64,000 nt of DNA from DATMNI01 sp035570275 (lineage in GTDB: Bacteria; Acidobacteriota; Terriglobia; Bryobacterales; Bryobacteraceae), in the NCBI GenBank assembly GCA_035570275.1, contig DATMNI010000233.1, positions 1-64,000 on the forward strand, in the 5' to 3' direction. Under the pieces are notes generated by a model that searched no databases, was not told the DNA's origin, and saw only the letters and a program-made list of their open reading frames with translations. This document shows positions 32,853 through 41,616 of the stretch, piece by piece (position 1 is the first letter of the stretch; every line of letters begins with the position of its first letter). The position numbers were made by a program, and so were the translations under genes.

Positions 32853-35800
32853 ATGACCCATGCTATGAAACGTCTGCTTGTCTCCATCTTGCTTGCGTGC
32901 TGCGGATCCGTTACCGAAATGTCGCATGCACAGGTCGCGGGCGGCAGCGTCTCCGGTGAGGTCACCGATCCGTCCGGCGCCGCCGTTCCGCGGGCGAAAG
33001 TGACCCTGCGGAGTCTTGCTACGCAGTCGGCACGCGCCCTCACCACCAATCTCGAAGGCTTTTACACCGCGGCGAACCTGGTGCCAGGCGACTATGAGGT
33101 CACCGTCTCCGCCGGCGGCTTCGAGACCCAGGTGGCGCGGCTGACCATGCAGATCGGCGCCGAACAGGAGCTGAACTTCGCCATGCGGCTCGGCTCCGTC
33201 GATCAGATGATGGAGGTCGCCGGACCGGCCAGCGGCATCGAGCTGGTGACCTCCGAGCTGGGCGCCGTGATAGGCCGCCAAACCATGCAGGAGCTGCCGC
33301 TGAACGGCCGAAGCTGGACCGACCTGGCGGCGCTGGAGCCAGGTACGGTGCCTATCGAAACGCAGCCCTCTTACACCGCCGGGAACAGCCGGGGCAATCG
33401 CGGCTTCGGCGCCCAGGTGGCCATCTCCGGCGCGCGCCCGCAGCAGAACAACTACCGGATCGACGGTATCAGCATCAACGATTTTTCCAACGGTGGGCCG
33501 GGAAGTGTGCTCGGAGGCAACCTCGGTGTGGAGGCGGTCCAGGAGTTCTCCATCTTAACGGGCAACTATTCCGCCGCGTATGGAAAAGCGTCGGGCGGAG
33601 TCGTCAACGCCACCACGCGCTCCGGCACCAACGGTTTTCACGGTTCGGCCTTCGACTTCCTGCGCAACAGCGCGCTGGATGCCCGCAACTTCTTCGACAA
33701 GACTTCTTCCCCGCCGCCGTTCCGCCGGAATCAATTCGGGGGATCGGCTGGCGGACCTCTGGTCAAGGGCAAGACCTTCGTGTTCGCGGACTACGAAGGC
33801 ATCCGCCAGTCCACCGGCGTGACCAACGTGGTGACCGTGCCTTCCGTGGCCGCGCGCGCCGGCTTGCTTTCCACGGGCAACGTGGCGGTGGATCCGGCCG
33901 TCAGGCGCTACCTGGCCTTTTTCCCGCTCCCCAACTCGGGGCTGCTGGGCAGCGGCGACACCGGCATCTTCTCATTCGTGGGCCAGCAAGTGGCCAACGA
34001 GGACTTCGTGACAACCCGGATTGACCACCAGCTTTCCGATCGCGACCGCCTGTTCGGGAGCTACCGCTTCGACGACGCACGGTTCGCCGCGCCCGATAGC
34101 TTGAATACCGAGCTGGTGGGCAGTTCCACCCGCAACCAGACGGCGGCTGTGGAGGAGAGTCATCTGTTTGGACCGGCTGCCCTGAACTCGTTCCGCTTCG
34201 GCATCAACCGCGCGGTGGCATACAACAACCAGAGCATTCAGGCGCTGATTCCCGAGGCCGCCGACGTGTCGCTCGGCGCCACTCCGGGCCGCACCGCGGC
34301 GAGCGTAGCGGCCCCCGGCCTGACCGCGTTCACCGGCGGCATCGGCGGCGCGGGCGCCTACTTCTACCACTACACGTCGATCCAGCTTTACGACGACTTC
34401 TTTCACACCCGCGGCCGCCACTCCTTCAAGTTCGGATTCGCCCTGGAGAGAATGCGCGACAACATCCAGGCCTTTGCCGCGCCGAACGGCCAATTCGTTT
34501 TCGGATCGCTCCCTGGCTTTCTCACCAATCAACCGACCTCGTTTCAACTCGGCGCCGCGTCCTCGTCGACGCCGCGTGGCCTCCGCCAGACGCTCGCCGC
34601 CGGTTACGTTCAGGACGATTGGCGGCTCCGCCCGAACCTCACCGTGAACGTTGGATTGCGCTACGAGATGGCCACCGTTCCCACCGAGGTCAATGGCAAG
34701 CTTTCCGTGCTGCGCAACATGACGGATGCGGCTCCGCACTTGGGCAATCCTTATTTCGACAACCCGACGCGCCGAAACTTCGAAGCGCGCACCGGCCTTT
34801 CGTGGGACCCCTTCGGCGACGGCCGGACGGCGGTGCGCGCCGGCTTCGGAATCTATGACGTGCTGCCCCTGCCCTACGAATTCCAGTTGCTCTCGGCTCT
34901 GTCCGCGCCGTTTTACGCCATCGGCAGCGTGGCCAATCCGCCGGCCGGGAGTTTCCCGTCCGGCGCGGCGCAGGTCCTCGGGCCGTCCTCGGCGGTCGAG
35001 GCTTACATCGAGCCGCACCCCCATCGCGATTACGTCATGCAGTGGACCTTCAACGTGCAGCGCAACCTCACGCGCGATCTCACTGTGACCGTAGCCTATG
35101 CAGGTTCGGGCGGCGTTCATCAGCCGTTCCGCACCGACGACGTCAACGTGGTGCTGCCGCAGAAGACGCCGGCCGGCTATCTCTGGCCGTCTCCCGCGGG
35201 CAGCGGCGCCGTCATCAACCCCCACGCCGGACAGATCCGGGGCTTGTTCTGGGATGATAACTCCTCTTACAACGCGCTCGAAATTCGCGCTGCGCAGCGA
35301 TTTCACCGTGGCTTCCAGGTGCAAGGCTCGTTTACCTGGAGCAAGAGTATCGATGCCGGTTCGTCCACGCTGGTGGGCAATGCCTTCTCCAATTCGATCG
35401 CCGGCCTGCCCTGGTACGACCTGAAAGTCGGCCGCGGCGTCTCGGACTTCAACGTACCGCGCTCGGCCGTGATCAACGGAATCTGGGAGATGCCGTTCGC
35501 CAGATCGTCCCGCGGAATCACGCGTGCATTCCTCGGTGGATGGCAACTCGGCGCGATTTTCAAGGTCATGGACGGCATCCCGTTCTCGCCGCAGATCGCC
35601 GGCGATCCGCTCGGCCAGAAGAGCAGCGCCACCATCGACTTCCCCAACCGCCTGGCCGCGCCAGGATGCGGCTCGGCGGTCAATCCCGGGAATCCGGTCC
35701 ATTACATCCAGACGCAGTGCTTCGCGTTTCCCGCGCCCGCCAGCCTGCTCGGAGACTCCGGGCGCAATATTCTGAGCGGACCGGGGCTGGTGAATGCGGA

Positions 35801-36026
35801 CCTCTCCCTGGTGAAGAACGTGCCCATCCGCCGCGTGTCGGAGCAATTCCGCGCGCAGTGGAGAGCCGAATTCTTCAACGCGCTCAATCGGCCCAATTTC
35901 CTTCCCCCGCTCAACAACCTGAAGCTGTTCGACGCCGCGGGCCGCCCCGTCACCAGCGCCGGGCTCCTCGACACGACCGCCACTCCGTCGCGCCAGATCC
36001 AGTTCGCCGTGAAGTTGATCTGGTGA
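32853..36026 (+). CDS. Oar-type TonB-dependent outer-membrane protein, module 2
   Basis: Starts at 32853 and 32865 (MKRLLVSILLACCG) are both plausible; GGGAG lies 10 bases before the first. The ~1057-residue protein has a signal peptide, a carboxypeptidase-regulatory domain (GGSVSGEVTDPSGAAVPRAK to about 105), a plug-like part (MQELPLNGRSWTDLAALEPG, GTNGFHGSAFDFLRNSALDA) and a barrel ending in an aromatic residue (RQIQFAVKLIW). Transported or bound substrate is unknown. It lies between its regulator and the propeller kinase on the same strand; the kinase start overlaps or nearly touches its stop. Confidence 0.9.
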   Translation: MTHAMKRLLVSILLACCGSVTEMSHAQVAGGSVSGEVTDPSGAAVPRAKVTLRSLATQSARALTTNLEGFYTAANLVPGDYEVTVSAGGFETQVARLTMQIGAEQELNFAMRLGSVDQMMEVAGPASGIELVTSELGAVIGRQTMQELPLNGRSWTDLAALEPGTVPIETQPSYTAGNSRGNRGFGAQVAISGARPQQNNYRIDGISINDFSNGGPGSVLGGNLGVEAVQEFSILTGNYSAAYGKASGGVVNATTRSGTNGFHGSAFDFLRNSALDARNFFDKTSSPPPFRRNQFGGSAGGPLVKGKTFVFADYEGIRQSTGVTNVVTVPSVAARAGLLSTGNVAVDPAVRRYLAFFPLPNSGLLGSGDTGIFSFVGQQVANEDFVTTRIDHQLSDRDRLFGSYRFDDARFAAPDSLNTELVGSSTRNQTAAVEESHLFGPAALNSFRFGINRAVAYNNQSIQALIPEAADVSLGATPGRTAASVAAPGLTAFTGGIGGAGAYFYHYTSIQLYDDFFHTRGRHSFKFGFALERMRDNIQAFAAPNGQFVFGSLPGFLTNQPTSFQLGAASSSTPRGLRQTLAAGYVQDDWRLRPNLTVNVGLRYEMATVPTEVNGKLSVLRNMTDAAPHLGNPYFDNPTRRNFEARTGLSWDPFGDGRTAVRAGFGIYDVLPLPYEFQLLSALSAPFYAIGSVANPPAGSFPSGAAQVLGPSSAVEAYIEPHPHRDYVMQWTFNVQRNLTRDLTVTVAYAGSGGVHQPFRTDDVNVVLPQKTPAGYLWPSPAGSGAVINPHAGQIRGLFWDDNSSYNALEIRAAQRFHRGFQVQGSFTWSKSIDAGSSTLVGNAFSNSIAGLPWYDLKVGRGVSDFNVPRSAVINGIWEMPFARSSRGITRAFLGGWQLGAIFKVMDGIPFSPQIAGDPLGQKSSATIDFPNRLAAPGCGSAVNPGNPVHYIQTQCFAFPAPASLLGDSGRNILSGPGLVNADLSLVKNVPIRRVSEQFRAQWRAEFFNALNRPNFLPPLNNLKLFDAAGRPVTSAGLLDTTATPSRQIQFAVKLIW

Positions 36027-36031
36027 CCGGA

Positions 36032-39000
36032 ATGTTCCGAACTACGCGGCGCCGAATTCGTGCAGGTCTCGCCGGCTTGGCGCTGCTCCTGGTATCCCCT
36101 TCGATGTTTGGGCGCGGCTCAGCGTACAGCCGGCGCATCCATCTGCCCATCTCGGAAGGCACCGATCTTGCGTTTGTGCGCGTGCCGCTCGACAACGGAT
36201 CCACCCATGCCACCGTCTGGCAGATCGCTAAGGACCGGCTGGGATACCTTTGGTTCAGCACCAGCGACGGCTTAAAGCGCTTTGACGGCTACCGCTTCCG
36301 CGACGTTCGGCCGGAAGCCGGAAACCCGTATAGCTTGAGCGGCCGCGAGGTGAAGCCTCTGTTCAACGATCGCTCCGGAAAGCTGTGGGTGGCTTCCGAT
36401 TTGAGCGTCGCGCGCTACGACCCGGAGACCGAGACCTTCACGCATTTTTCATCGGACCCGCTGATCAAGGGCCCGATCCACGACGTCTATCAGGACCGCG
36501 AGGGCATGATCTGGATCACCACCCCGCTAGGCTTGGTGCGGATCGATCCGGCGAGCGGAAAAGCGGCTCGCGAGGACAATCTGGCGACCAACGTTCTGCG
36601 ATCGACTTTCGAAGACAAGGATGGGACTTTCTGGGTCTCGGCCAGAGAAAGCGTTGAAGTCTTCGACCGCCGTACCGGCGAAGTCACACGGCACATCCCA
36701 CTGCGCGATGACGATGAGACTGGCAGATTCACCAACGTTAACGTGAGTCTGCTCGAGGACCATGCGGGCGTGCTGTGGGTCGCTTCCGAGCGCGATGGCC
36801 TCGCCATGATCGATCGGCGGAACGGCCGGCTTACCTACTTCGCTCTCTCGCCCGAGGGCGACCCTAACCTCGAACCCGGCGCTCGCGCCATCCTCGAAGA
36901 CAGGCAAGGCGTGCTTTGGATCGGAACCAAAAATGGACTCTACCGCCTGGACCGCGATCGCACCCGATTCATCCGCTACCGGCACGACTACGACGACCCG
37001 GACAGCCTGAGCTCCGATTACGTATCGGCGCTGTTCGAGGATGACGAAGGCGGCATGTGGGCGGGCGCCGACCGGGGAGGTATCGTCCGGTTCTCCACGC
37101 ACCCAGTGTTTCGCCGTGAACGCACGCACGGGGACAAACGCGATGACAGAGCCGACTATGTGGCCTCCGCCTATCAGGACCGGCAGGGAAACATCTGGAC
37201 TGGCGGCAAAGGCACCCTGAATCGGATCGACCAGCAGACGGGCCGCATGACTTCTTACACCCTCGGCGGCCGTCGGGGTGGGTTTAACAACGCCGATGTT
37301 CTGGCGATCGCGGAGGACGGCGCGGGAAAGCTTTGGCTGGCCACTTGGGGCGGAGGCATCCATCGCCTCGACCCCAAGACGGGAGAATGGGAGACCTACC
37401 GCCACAAACGCGAGGATAGCACCAGCCTGATTCAGGACTCCGTCTTCACCTTGTTTTTCGATCGCAAAGGCCGCCTCTGGGCCGGAACCGAGAACGGTCT
37501 GAACGCATTCGATGCCAGGACAGAGCGATTCCAGTCCTACCGCGTTCCTGAGTTGGGAAACAACCGCGAGCGCGCGATCGCGCAAGACTTCCAGGGTGCG
37601 CTGTGGCTCGCGACCCTGTACACCGGAGTACACCGCTTCGATCCCGAAACGGGCCGGTTCACCGTCTACCGGCATTCGGCTGCGGCGGGGAGCCTCAGCA
37701 ACGACGCGGCGTCGTCCATCTGCGTCGACCACAACGGCACGGTGTGGGCCGGCACCGCCAACGGGCTAAACCGGTTTGACGCCGCTACCGGCAAGTTCAT
37801 CGCCTACAACGAGCGCGATGGCCTGGGCGGCATGAGTGTAACCGGCATTCAGGAAGACGAGCGGGGCAACCTCTGGGTGACCACGAATCGCGGCCTTTCG
37901 CGCTTCGACCGCGCCAGCAACACGTTCCAGAATTACTATCGCGCCGACGGCGTCCCCAGCGATGTCACCTCCATATGGAAGGGCCGGCAAGGGGAGATGT
38001 TTGTCGGCTCCTACAACGGACTGATCCGCTTCTTCCCGAGCCTGGTAACACCCGCGCAATCCGTTCCCCCGGTGGTGCTCACCGATTTTCAGTTAAACGA
38101 CCTGCCCGCGCGAGTCGGCGGCAATTCTCCTCTGAAGGAGTCGATCGCCCTGACGCGTTCGCTCACGCTCTCGTACCGCGAGCGGATCTTCGCCTTCGAG
38201 TTCGCAGCGCTCAGCTTTGCCAGCCCCATGCAAACGCGCTACCGGTACCTCCTCGAGAATTTCGGAACGACTTGGAACGACGCCGATGCTACCCAGCGCA
38301 CGGTGAGATTCACGACGCTCGCGCCCGGGGATTATGTGTTCCGCGTGCAGGCCCGCACCAATCGCGGAACGTGGAGCGAGAACGGCCCCTCGGTTCGCAT
38401 CCGGATCCTGCCGCCCTGGTGGGGCTCGTGGGAGTTCCGGGCGGCGTGCGCCTTTTCGATATGCCTGGCCCTTTGGGCGGCCTACCGGATACGGGTGCGA
38501 CAGATGGCAGGTCAGCTTAACCTGCGGTTTGAGGAGCGGCTCCAGGAGCGCACGCGAATTGCCGGTGAGCTTCATGACACGCTCCTCCAGGGTTTCCTGA
38601 GCGCTTCGATGCAACTGGATGTTGCGGTTGACACGGTCCCGCCGGATTCGCCGGCAAAGCCGCGCTTGAATCACATTTTGGAATTGATGGCCCGCATAAC
38701 CGCCGAGGGGCGCAACGCGCTCCAGGGCCTCCGGTCGCCATACAGCGATTTGACGCGGCTGGACCAGGCGTTGGCGGAAATCCAGCATGAATTCCCCAGG
38801 CAGCCGAACGAGACGCCAGTGGAGTTTCGCCTCGCCGTCGAGGGGCAGGCCAGGCCGCTTCATCCCGTATTTCGCGATGAAGTCTATCGCATCGGGCGCG
38901 AGGCGCTCCTCAATGCGTTTCGCCATTCGGGCGCGAAAACCATTGAAGTACTGATCGAATACTCCCGGGGAAAGTTCCGGCTTGTGATCGACGACGACGG

Positions 39001-39301
39001 ACGCGGTATCGACCCGCGGGTTATCCAAACCGGCCGCGAGGGCCACTGGGGCCTGCCCGGGATGCGCGAGCGGTCTGAGAGAATCGGCGCCCAGTTCCGC
39101 GTCTGGAGCCGGAGTGAAAGGGGCACCAGAGTGGAGCTCTCCATTCCCGGCCGCATCGCGTTTCAATCTCCGAGGCAGCGAAGTTGGCCGGCAAGGGTCA
39201 TCGAGTCCTGGCGGCGCAGCCTCTCGCAGGTGTGGAGAAGCCTCGTCTGGCCGCGAATCAATACCGAAAAAGCGGTAGGCAAAGACTACGAAAAGCGGTG
39301 A
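36032..39301 (+). CDS. Beta-propeller/Y_Y_Y sensor histidine kinase, module 2
   Basis: The gene starts at ATG 36032 or at a GTG at 36023 that overlaps the receptor stop (GTGA); the longer frame from 35540 is only the receptor DNA in another frame. The ~1089-residue protein has a signal or anchor, about fourteen propeller repeats (DRLGYLWFSTSDGLKRFDG, RQGVLWIGTKNGLYRLDRD, HNGTVWAGTANGLNRFDAA), a Y_Y_Y domain (RYRYLLENFGTTWNDADATQ), one span (AACAFSICLALWAAYRIRV), a HisKA_3 helix (RTRIAGELHDTLLQGFLSAS) and a HATPase domain (DDDGRGIDPR, GHWGLPGMRERS). A basic 45-residue tail is extra. Regulator and receptor are upstream. Confidence 0.92.
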   Translation: MFRTTRRRIRAGLAGLALLLVSPSMFGRGSAYSRRIHLPISEGTDLAFVRVPLDNGSTHATVWQIAKDRLGYLWFSTSDGLKRFDGYRFRDVRPEAGNPYSLSGREVKPLFNDRSGKLWVASDLSVARYDPETETFTHFSSDPLIKGPIHDVYQDREGMIWITTPLGLVRIDPASGKAAREDNLATNVLRSTFEDKDGTFWVSARESVEVFDRRTGEVTRHIPLRDDDETGRFTNVNVSLLEDHAGVLWVASERDGLAMIDRRNGRLTYFALSPEGDPNLEPGARAILEDRQGVLWIGTKNGLYRLDRDRTRFIRYRHDYDDPDSLSSDYVSALFEDDEGGMWAGADRGGIVRFSTHPVFRRERTHGDKRDDRADYVASAYQDRQGNIWTGGKGTLNRIDQQTGRMTSYTLGGRRGGFNNADVLAIAEDGAGKLWLATWGGGIHRLDPKTGEWETYRHKREDSTSLIQDSVFTLFFDRKGRLWAGTENGLNAFDARTERFQSYRVPELGNNRERAIAQDFQGALWLATLYTGVHRFDPETGRFTVYRHSAAAGSLSNDAASSICVDHNGTVWAGTANGLNRFDAATGKFIAYNERDGLGGMSVTGIQEDERGNLWVTTNRGLSRFDRASNTFQNYYRADGVPSDVTSIWKGRQGEMFVGSYNGLIRFFPSLVTPAQSVPPVVLTDFQLNDLPARVGGNSPLKESIALTRSLTLSYRERIFAFEFAALSFASPMQTRYRYLLENFGTTWNDADATQRTVRFTTLAPGDYVFRVQARTNRGTWSENGPSVRIRILPPWWGSWEFRAACAFSICLALWAAYRIRVRQMAGQLNLRFEERLQERTRIAGELHDTLLQGFLSASMQLDVAVDTVPPDSPAKPRLNHILELMARITAEGRNALQGLRSPYSDLTRLDQALAEIQHEFPRQPNETPVEFRLAVEGQARPLHPVFRDEVYRIGREALLNAFRHSGAKTIEVLIEYSRGKFRLVIDDDGRGIDPRVIQTGREGHWGLPGMRERSERIGAQFRVWSRSERGTRVELSIPGRIAFQSPRQRSWPARVIESWRRSLSQVWRSLVWPRINTEKAVGKDYEKR

Positions 39302-39371
39302 TTCGCCGGATTGTTACGTTAGCTAACCTGTGATCGGAAGTGGTTGGGCGTCGACGTGACGGAGGTAACGG

Positions 39372-39767
39372 CTGCCTATTTTGTTTCATGCGTTTCCCGG
39401 TGGACGTTCCGGGGTGGGCCTATTGTTACTGAGGGTCGCCCTGGGCAGCAGTGCGCTCGTCCGAGGAGCTATGGATCTGGCCGCTCGCTCCGACCCGGCA
39501 GCGGAAACCTGGATTATCGGGCTGCTAACCGTGGCGGCAGGCGCGCTGCTGCTGGTTGGCTTTCTGACACCCGTTGCAGCCGCCGTCGCCGGAGGGATCG
39601 AGCTCGTGCACGCGACGGCTGCGATTCCGTCGATGGCGTTTCTGGTGGCGGTCGCCGCCGCCGTCACGCTGCTCGGGCCCGGCGCTTTTTCTCTAGACGC
39701 ACGCTGCTTCGGGTTGCGAGAAATCATCATTCCTTCGGCGCGTCGCGGTGAATCAAACGATCGGTGA
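39372..39767 (+). CDS. Small DoxX-like membrane protein, module 2
   Basis: This ~130-residue protein has four hydrophobic segments (GVGLLLLRVALGSSALVRG, GLLTVAAGALLLVGFLTPV, FLVAVAAAVTLLGPGAFSL) and the closing motif GPGAFSLDARCFGLREIII shared with 20938-21327. The start is odd: an in-frame TAA lies at 39366-39368, so only CTG at 39372 or TTG at 39381 can initiate before the conserved part. GGAGG at 39361-39365 is ideally spaced for the CTG. Homology with the paralogue (RRLFSTFARGWPG against RLPILFHAFPGG) begins at the CTG. It follows the kinase by about 70 bases. Confidence 0.75.
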   Translation: MPILFHAFPGGRSGVGLLLLRVALGSSALVRGAMDLAARSDPAAETWIIGLLTVAAGALLLVGFLTPVAAAVAGGIELVHATAAIPSMAFLVAVAAAVTLLGPGAFSLDARCFGLREIIIPSARRGESNDR

Positions 39768-39890
39768 CTCGCGCGCACCGGATTCGCCAGGAATAAGGTA
39801 ACCGCGAACGCGTCGCGCGGGTCCTTTGCAGAAGCTCCCCGGTCGTGACTCGTCCGCGCATGCCCGGTCTCCGGCTCGGAAGCGAACCAA

Positions 39891-40046
39891 TCAGTGCCGG
39901 TCAACAAAATAAAGGCTCGTCCGGGGAATGTGTCGGTAACTCCGCGCCACAGTGTCCTCACTGACGGCCTGACCCAACCTCGACTGCGCGAATACGGCAG
40001 TCGCAGAAAAGACTAGAACCGCCATCAACGCGTTGGGGTTCTTCAC
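39891..40046 (-). CDS. Possible short exported peptide
   Basis: A GTG at 40046 with AAAAGG upstream opens a 51-residue frame: KNPNALMAVLVFSATAVFAQ is a convincing signal peptide, followed by only about 30 residues. No family is recognised. It may be the 5' end of a truncated secreted-protein gene. It overlaps, on the opposite strand, the start of the orphan frame at 40046-40267. The region 39768-40308 has no other gene I can support. Confidence 0.35.
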   Translation of the reverse strand: MKNPNALMAVLVFSATAVFAQSRLGQAVSEDTVARSYRHIPRTSLYFVDRH

Positions 40047-40267
40047 ATGCCTTTTATGGACGTCCCATCGAAGGCTTCGGTAGCGTCGATCCATTCCGTG
40101 CGTGGTTCGCCGATGGTTGGAGTGACATTCTCGATATCGACTATTTTATTGCATCTGCCCACGAGCACGGGGGCCCCTTTTCCGGGCGCGGCGAGGTACG
40201 GTTTATCGTGGAGGTTTTTGCCGCCGGCAAGCTGCCCGGGCCGGAGTCCACCCACGATTTCTTCTGA
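40046..40267 (+). pseudogene. Start-less protein-coding remnant of unknown family
   Basis: The plus strand reads HAFYGRPIEGFGSVDPFRAW, FADGWSDILDIDYFIASAHE, HGGPFSGRGEVRFIVEVFAA and GKLPGPESTHDFF before a TGA at 40265-40267. Composition and charge pattern are those of a real protein, but the frame back to a TGA near 39960 has no ATG, GTG or TTG. It is probably a 5'-truncated gene or a fragment left by recombination. I do not recognise the family. Confidence 0.5.
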
Positions 40268-40273
40268 GGAGTC

Positions 40274-40284
40274 AAAAAAAAAAA
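40274..40284 (-). terminator. Possible terminator T-tract for the DksA-like gene
   Basis: An 11-base A run on the plus strand is a T11 tract on the minus strand, 25 bases after the stop of the DksA-like gene. I see no strong hairpin before it, so an intrinsic terminator is only suggested. Confidence 0.25.
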
Positions 40285-40308
40285 CAGGACGTTCGGTGCG
40301 TATTGCGT

Positions 40309-40692
40309 TCAGGCGGCTTCCCTGAGAATGCTCTGTTTATAGGCAAATCTTCGCTGCGAGTCCTGGTCTGCCCGTTCCTGGCACGTGATGCACAGAGAGG
40401 CCCATGGCATCGCGAGCCGGCGCTTTTGACTGATCTCCTCGTCGCACTCGAGACACGTGCCATAGGTGCCCTCGTCAATCCTGCCCAGAGCTGCGCGCAC
40501 GTTGCGCAAGAGCCGCGACTCACGTTCGAGACCGCGAGTGGTCAATTCGCGCTCCGCGGCAAGCTGCACTTCGTCCAGCGCATCTGGTGTCCGTTCAATC
40601 GTAATGCCGTCGCGCTTTCCCGTCGCCCGCGCCAGTTCCGCCTGCTTCGCGGTCAGGATCCCCCGAAATTTGTCGAGTTCGGTTTGAGTCAT
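40309..40692 (-). CDS. DksA/TraR-type zinc-finger protein
   Basis: This 127-residue protein has the family plan: a coiled-coil first half (LDKFRGILTAKQAELARATG, LTTRGLERESRLLRNVRAAL) and a four-cysteine zinc finger (GTYGTCLECDEEISQKR, ASLCITCQ). DksA-like proteins bind the RNA polymerase secondary channel and adjust promoters during starvation or stress. The acidic pair at the coiled-coil tip of true DksA is not obvious, so it may be a DksA-like paralogue. A clear copy of the recurrent promoter-like element lies 54 bases upstream. Confidence 0.87.
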   Translation of the reverse strand: MTQTELDKFRGILTAKQAELARATGKRDGITIERTPDALDEVQLAAERELTTRGLERESRLLRNVRAALGRIDEGTYGTCLECDEEISQKRRLAMPWASLCITCQERADQDSQRRFAYKQSILREAA

Positions 40693-40745
40693 TTTTCCTT
40701 TGTCACTCCTTAGCTCCGAGTATGCCCGAGCGGTCCTTTTCGAAT

Positions 40746-40776
40746 AATCACGATATCTAGGAGTTTTGATTTAACC
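40746..40776 (-). promoter_or_regulatory. Recurrent bipartite promoter-like element, copy G
   Basis: On the minus strand GGTTAAA (40776-40770), 17 bases with an AAAACTCC core, then CGTGATT (40752-40746). It points at the DksA-like gene that starts at 40692. Both boxes and the spacer core match copies A, B, C and F. Confidence 0.6.
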
Positions 40777-40927
40777 CCTGGAGTGGAAGCGTCGGATGCC
40801 TCATTCGTGGTAGCGTGAAAACTCCCTCGCGAGTACGTGGCGCCGGGATAAGGTTTGATAGAACTCTTCGCGCGCAGCCGCGGCTCGGCGCGGGGACCAA
40901 CATCCTTTGCAAGATGAGGGGCGAGAA

Positions 40928-41566
40928 ATGAAAGTCCTGATCGTTTATCACAGCGTGTACGGCCATATTCAGACTATGGCCAAGGCCGTCCAGGAAGGTG
41001 CACAGGAAGTCGCCGGTATCGACGTTGTGCTCCGCCGTGTCCAGGAATTCCCAGACAACGTCAAACACATGGAGGCGGAAAAGGGGTACAGCTACCAGGT
41101 GTATCAATCACAGGAATCCATTCCGGAATGCACAGTTGATGACTTGCGGGAGGCCGACGGTGTGATCTTCGGAAGCCCCACCCGCTACGGCAATATGACC
41201 GCCCAGATGAAGAAGCTGATCGACAGCACGGCACAATTATGGTTGGCCGGGGCCATGGAGGGCAAGCCGGCCGCCGTGTTTACCTCGACGGCATCTACCC
41301 ATGGCGGGCAGGAGACAACCTTACTGACAATGATGGTGCCACTGCTGCATCTCGGCATGCTGATTGTTGGGGTTCCTTACTCCGTGCCCGGTATGATTCA
41401 CACCGAAGCGCGAGGTGGGACACCTTATGGCGCGACCACGATCGCGGGGCCGCAAGGCCAATTGCAGCCGACGGCGGATGACCTTGCGATTGCGCGGATC
41501 CTGGGCAAACGGGTGGCAGCGATTACGTTGGCCCTGCGGGGGAGCCCAACAAAAGTGCCGGCGTGA
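40928..41566 (+). CDS. wrbA: NAD(P)H:quinone oxidoreductase, WrbA family
   Basis: I use the ATG at 40928, preceded by GAGGGGCGAG. The 212-residue flavodoxin-like protein opens with MKVLIVYHSVYGHIQTMAKA, the FMN phosphate loop, and has GVIFGSPTRYGNM, FTSTASTHGGQETTLL and a GTPYGATTI segment, all standard for WrbA. WrbA proteins are tetrameric FMN enzymes that reduce quinones by two electrons and so limit oxidative stress. It is coupled to a patatin gene; a GTG within its last codons overlaps its stop (41563-41566). Divergent from the DksA-like gene. Confidence 0.9.
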   Translation: MKVLIVYHSVYGHIQTMAKAVQEGAQEVAGIDVVLRRVQEFPDNVKHMEAEKGYSYQVYQSQESIPECTVDDLREADGVIFGSPTRYGNMTAQMKKLIDSTAQLWLAGAMEGKPAAVFTSTASTHGGQETTLLTMMVPLLHLGMLIVGVPYSVPGMIHTEARGGTPYGATTIAGPQGQLQPTADDLAIARILGKRVAAITLALRGSPTKVPA

Positions 41567-41616
41567 AGCTCCTGACAGGTGGGGAAAGCTGGCGACAGTA
41601 CTCCGGGGGGGACGGC

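Noticed and set aside
33972..35846. Minus-strand frame of 624 codons inside the Oar-type receptor
   Set aside because: It is a shadow produced by high-GC third positions; the plus-strand product has full family structure.
35540..36022. N-terminal 160 residues of the module 2 kinase
   Set aside because: This stretch is the receptor 3' end in another frame; a signal-like start begins at 36023/36032.
36527..37732. Minus-strand frame of 401 codons inside the propeller kinase
   Set aside because: It is a shadow of the repetitive propeller coding sequence.
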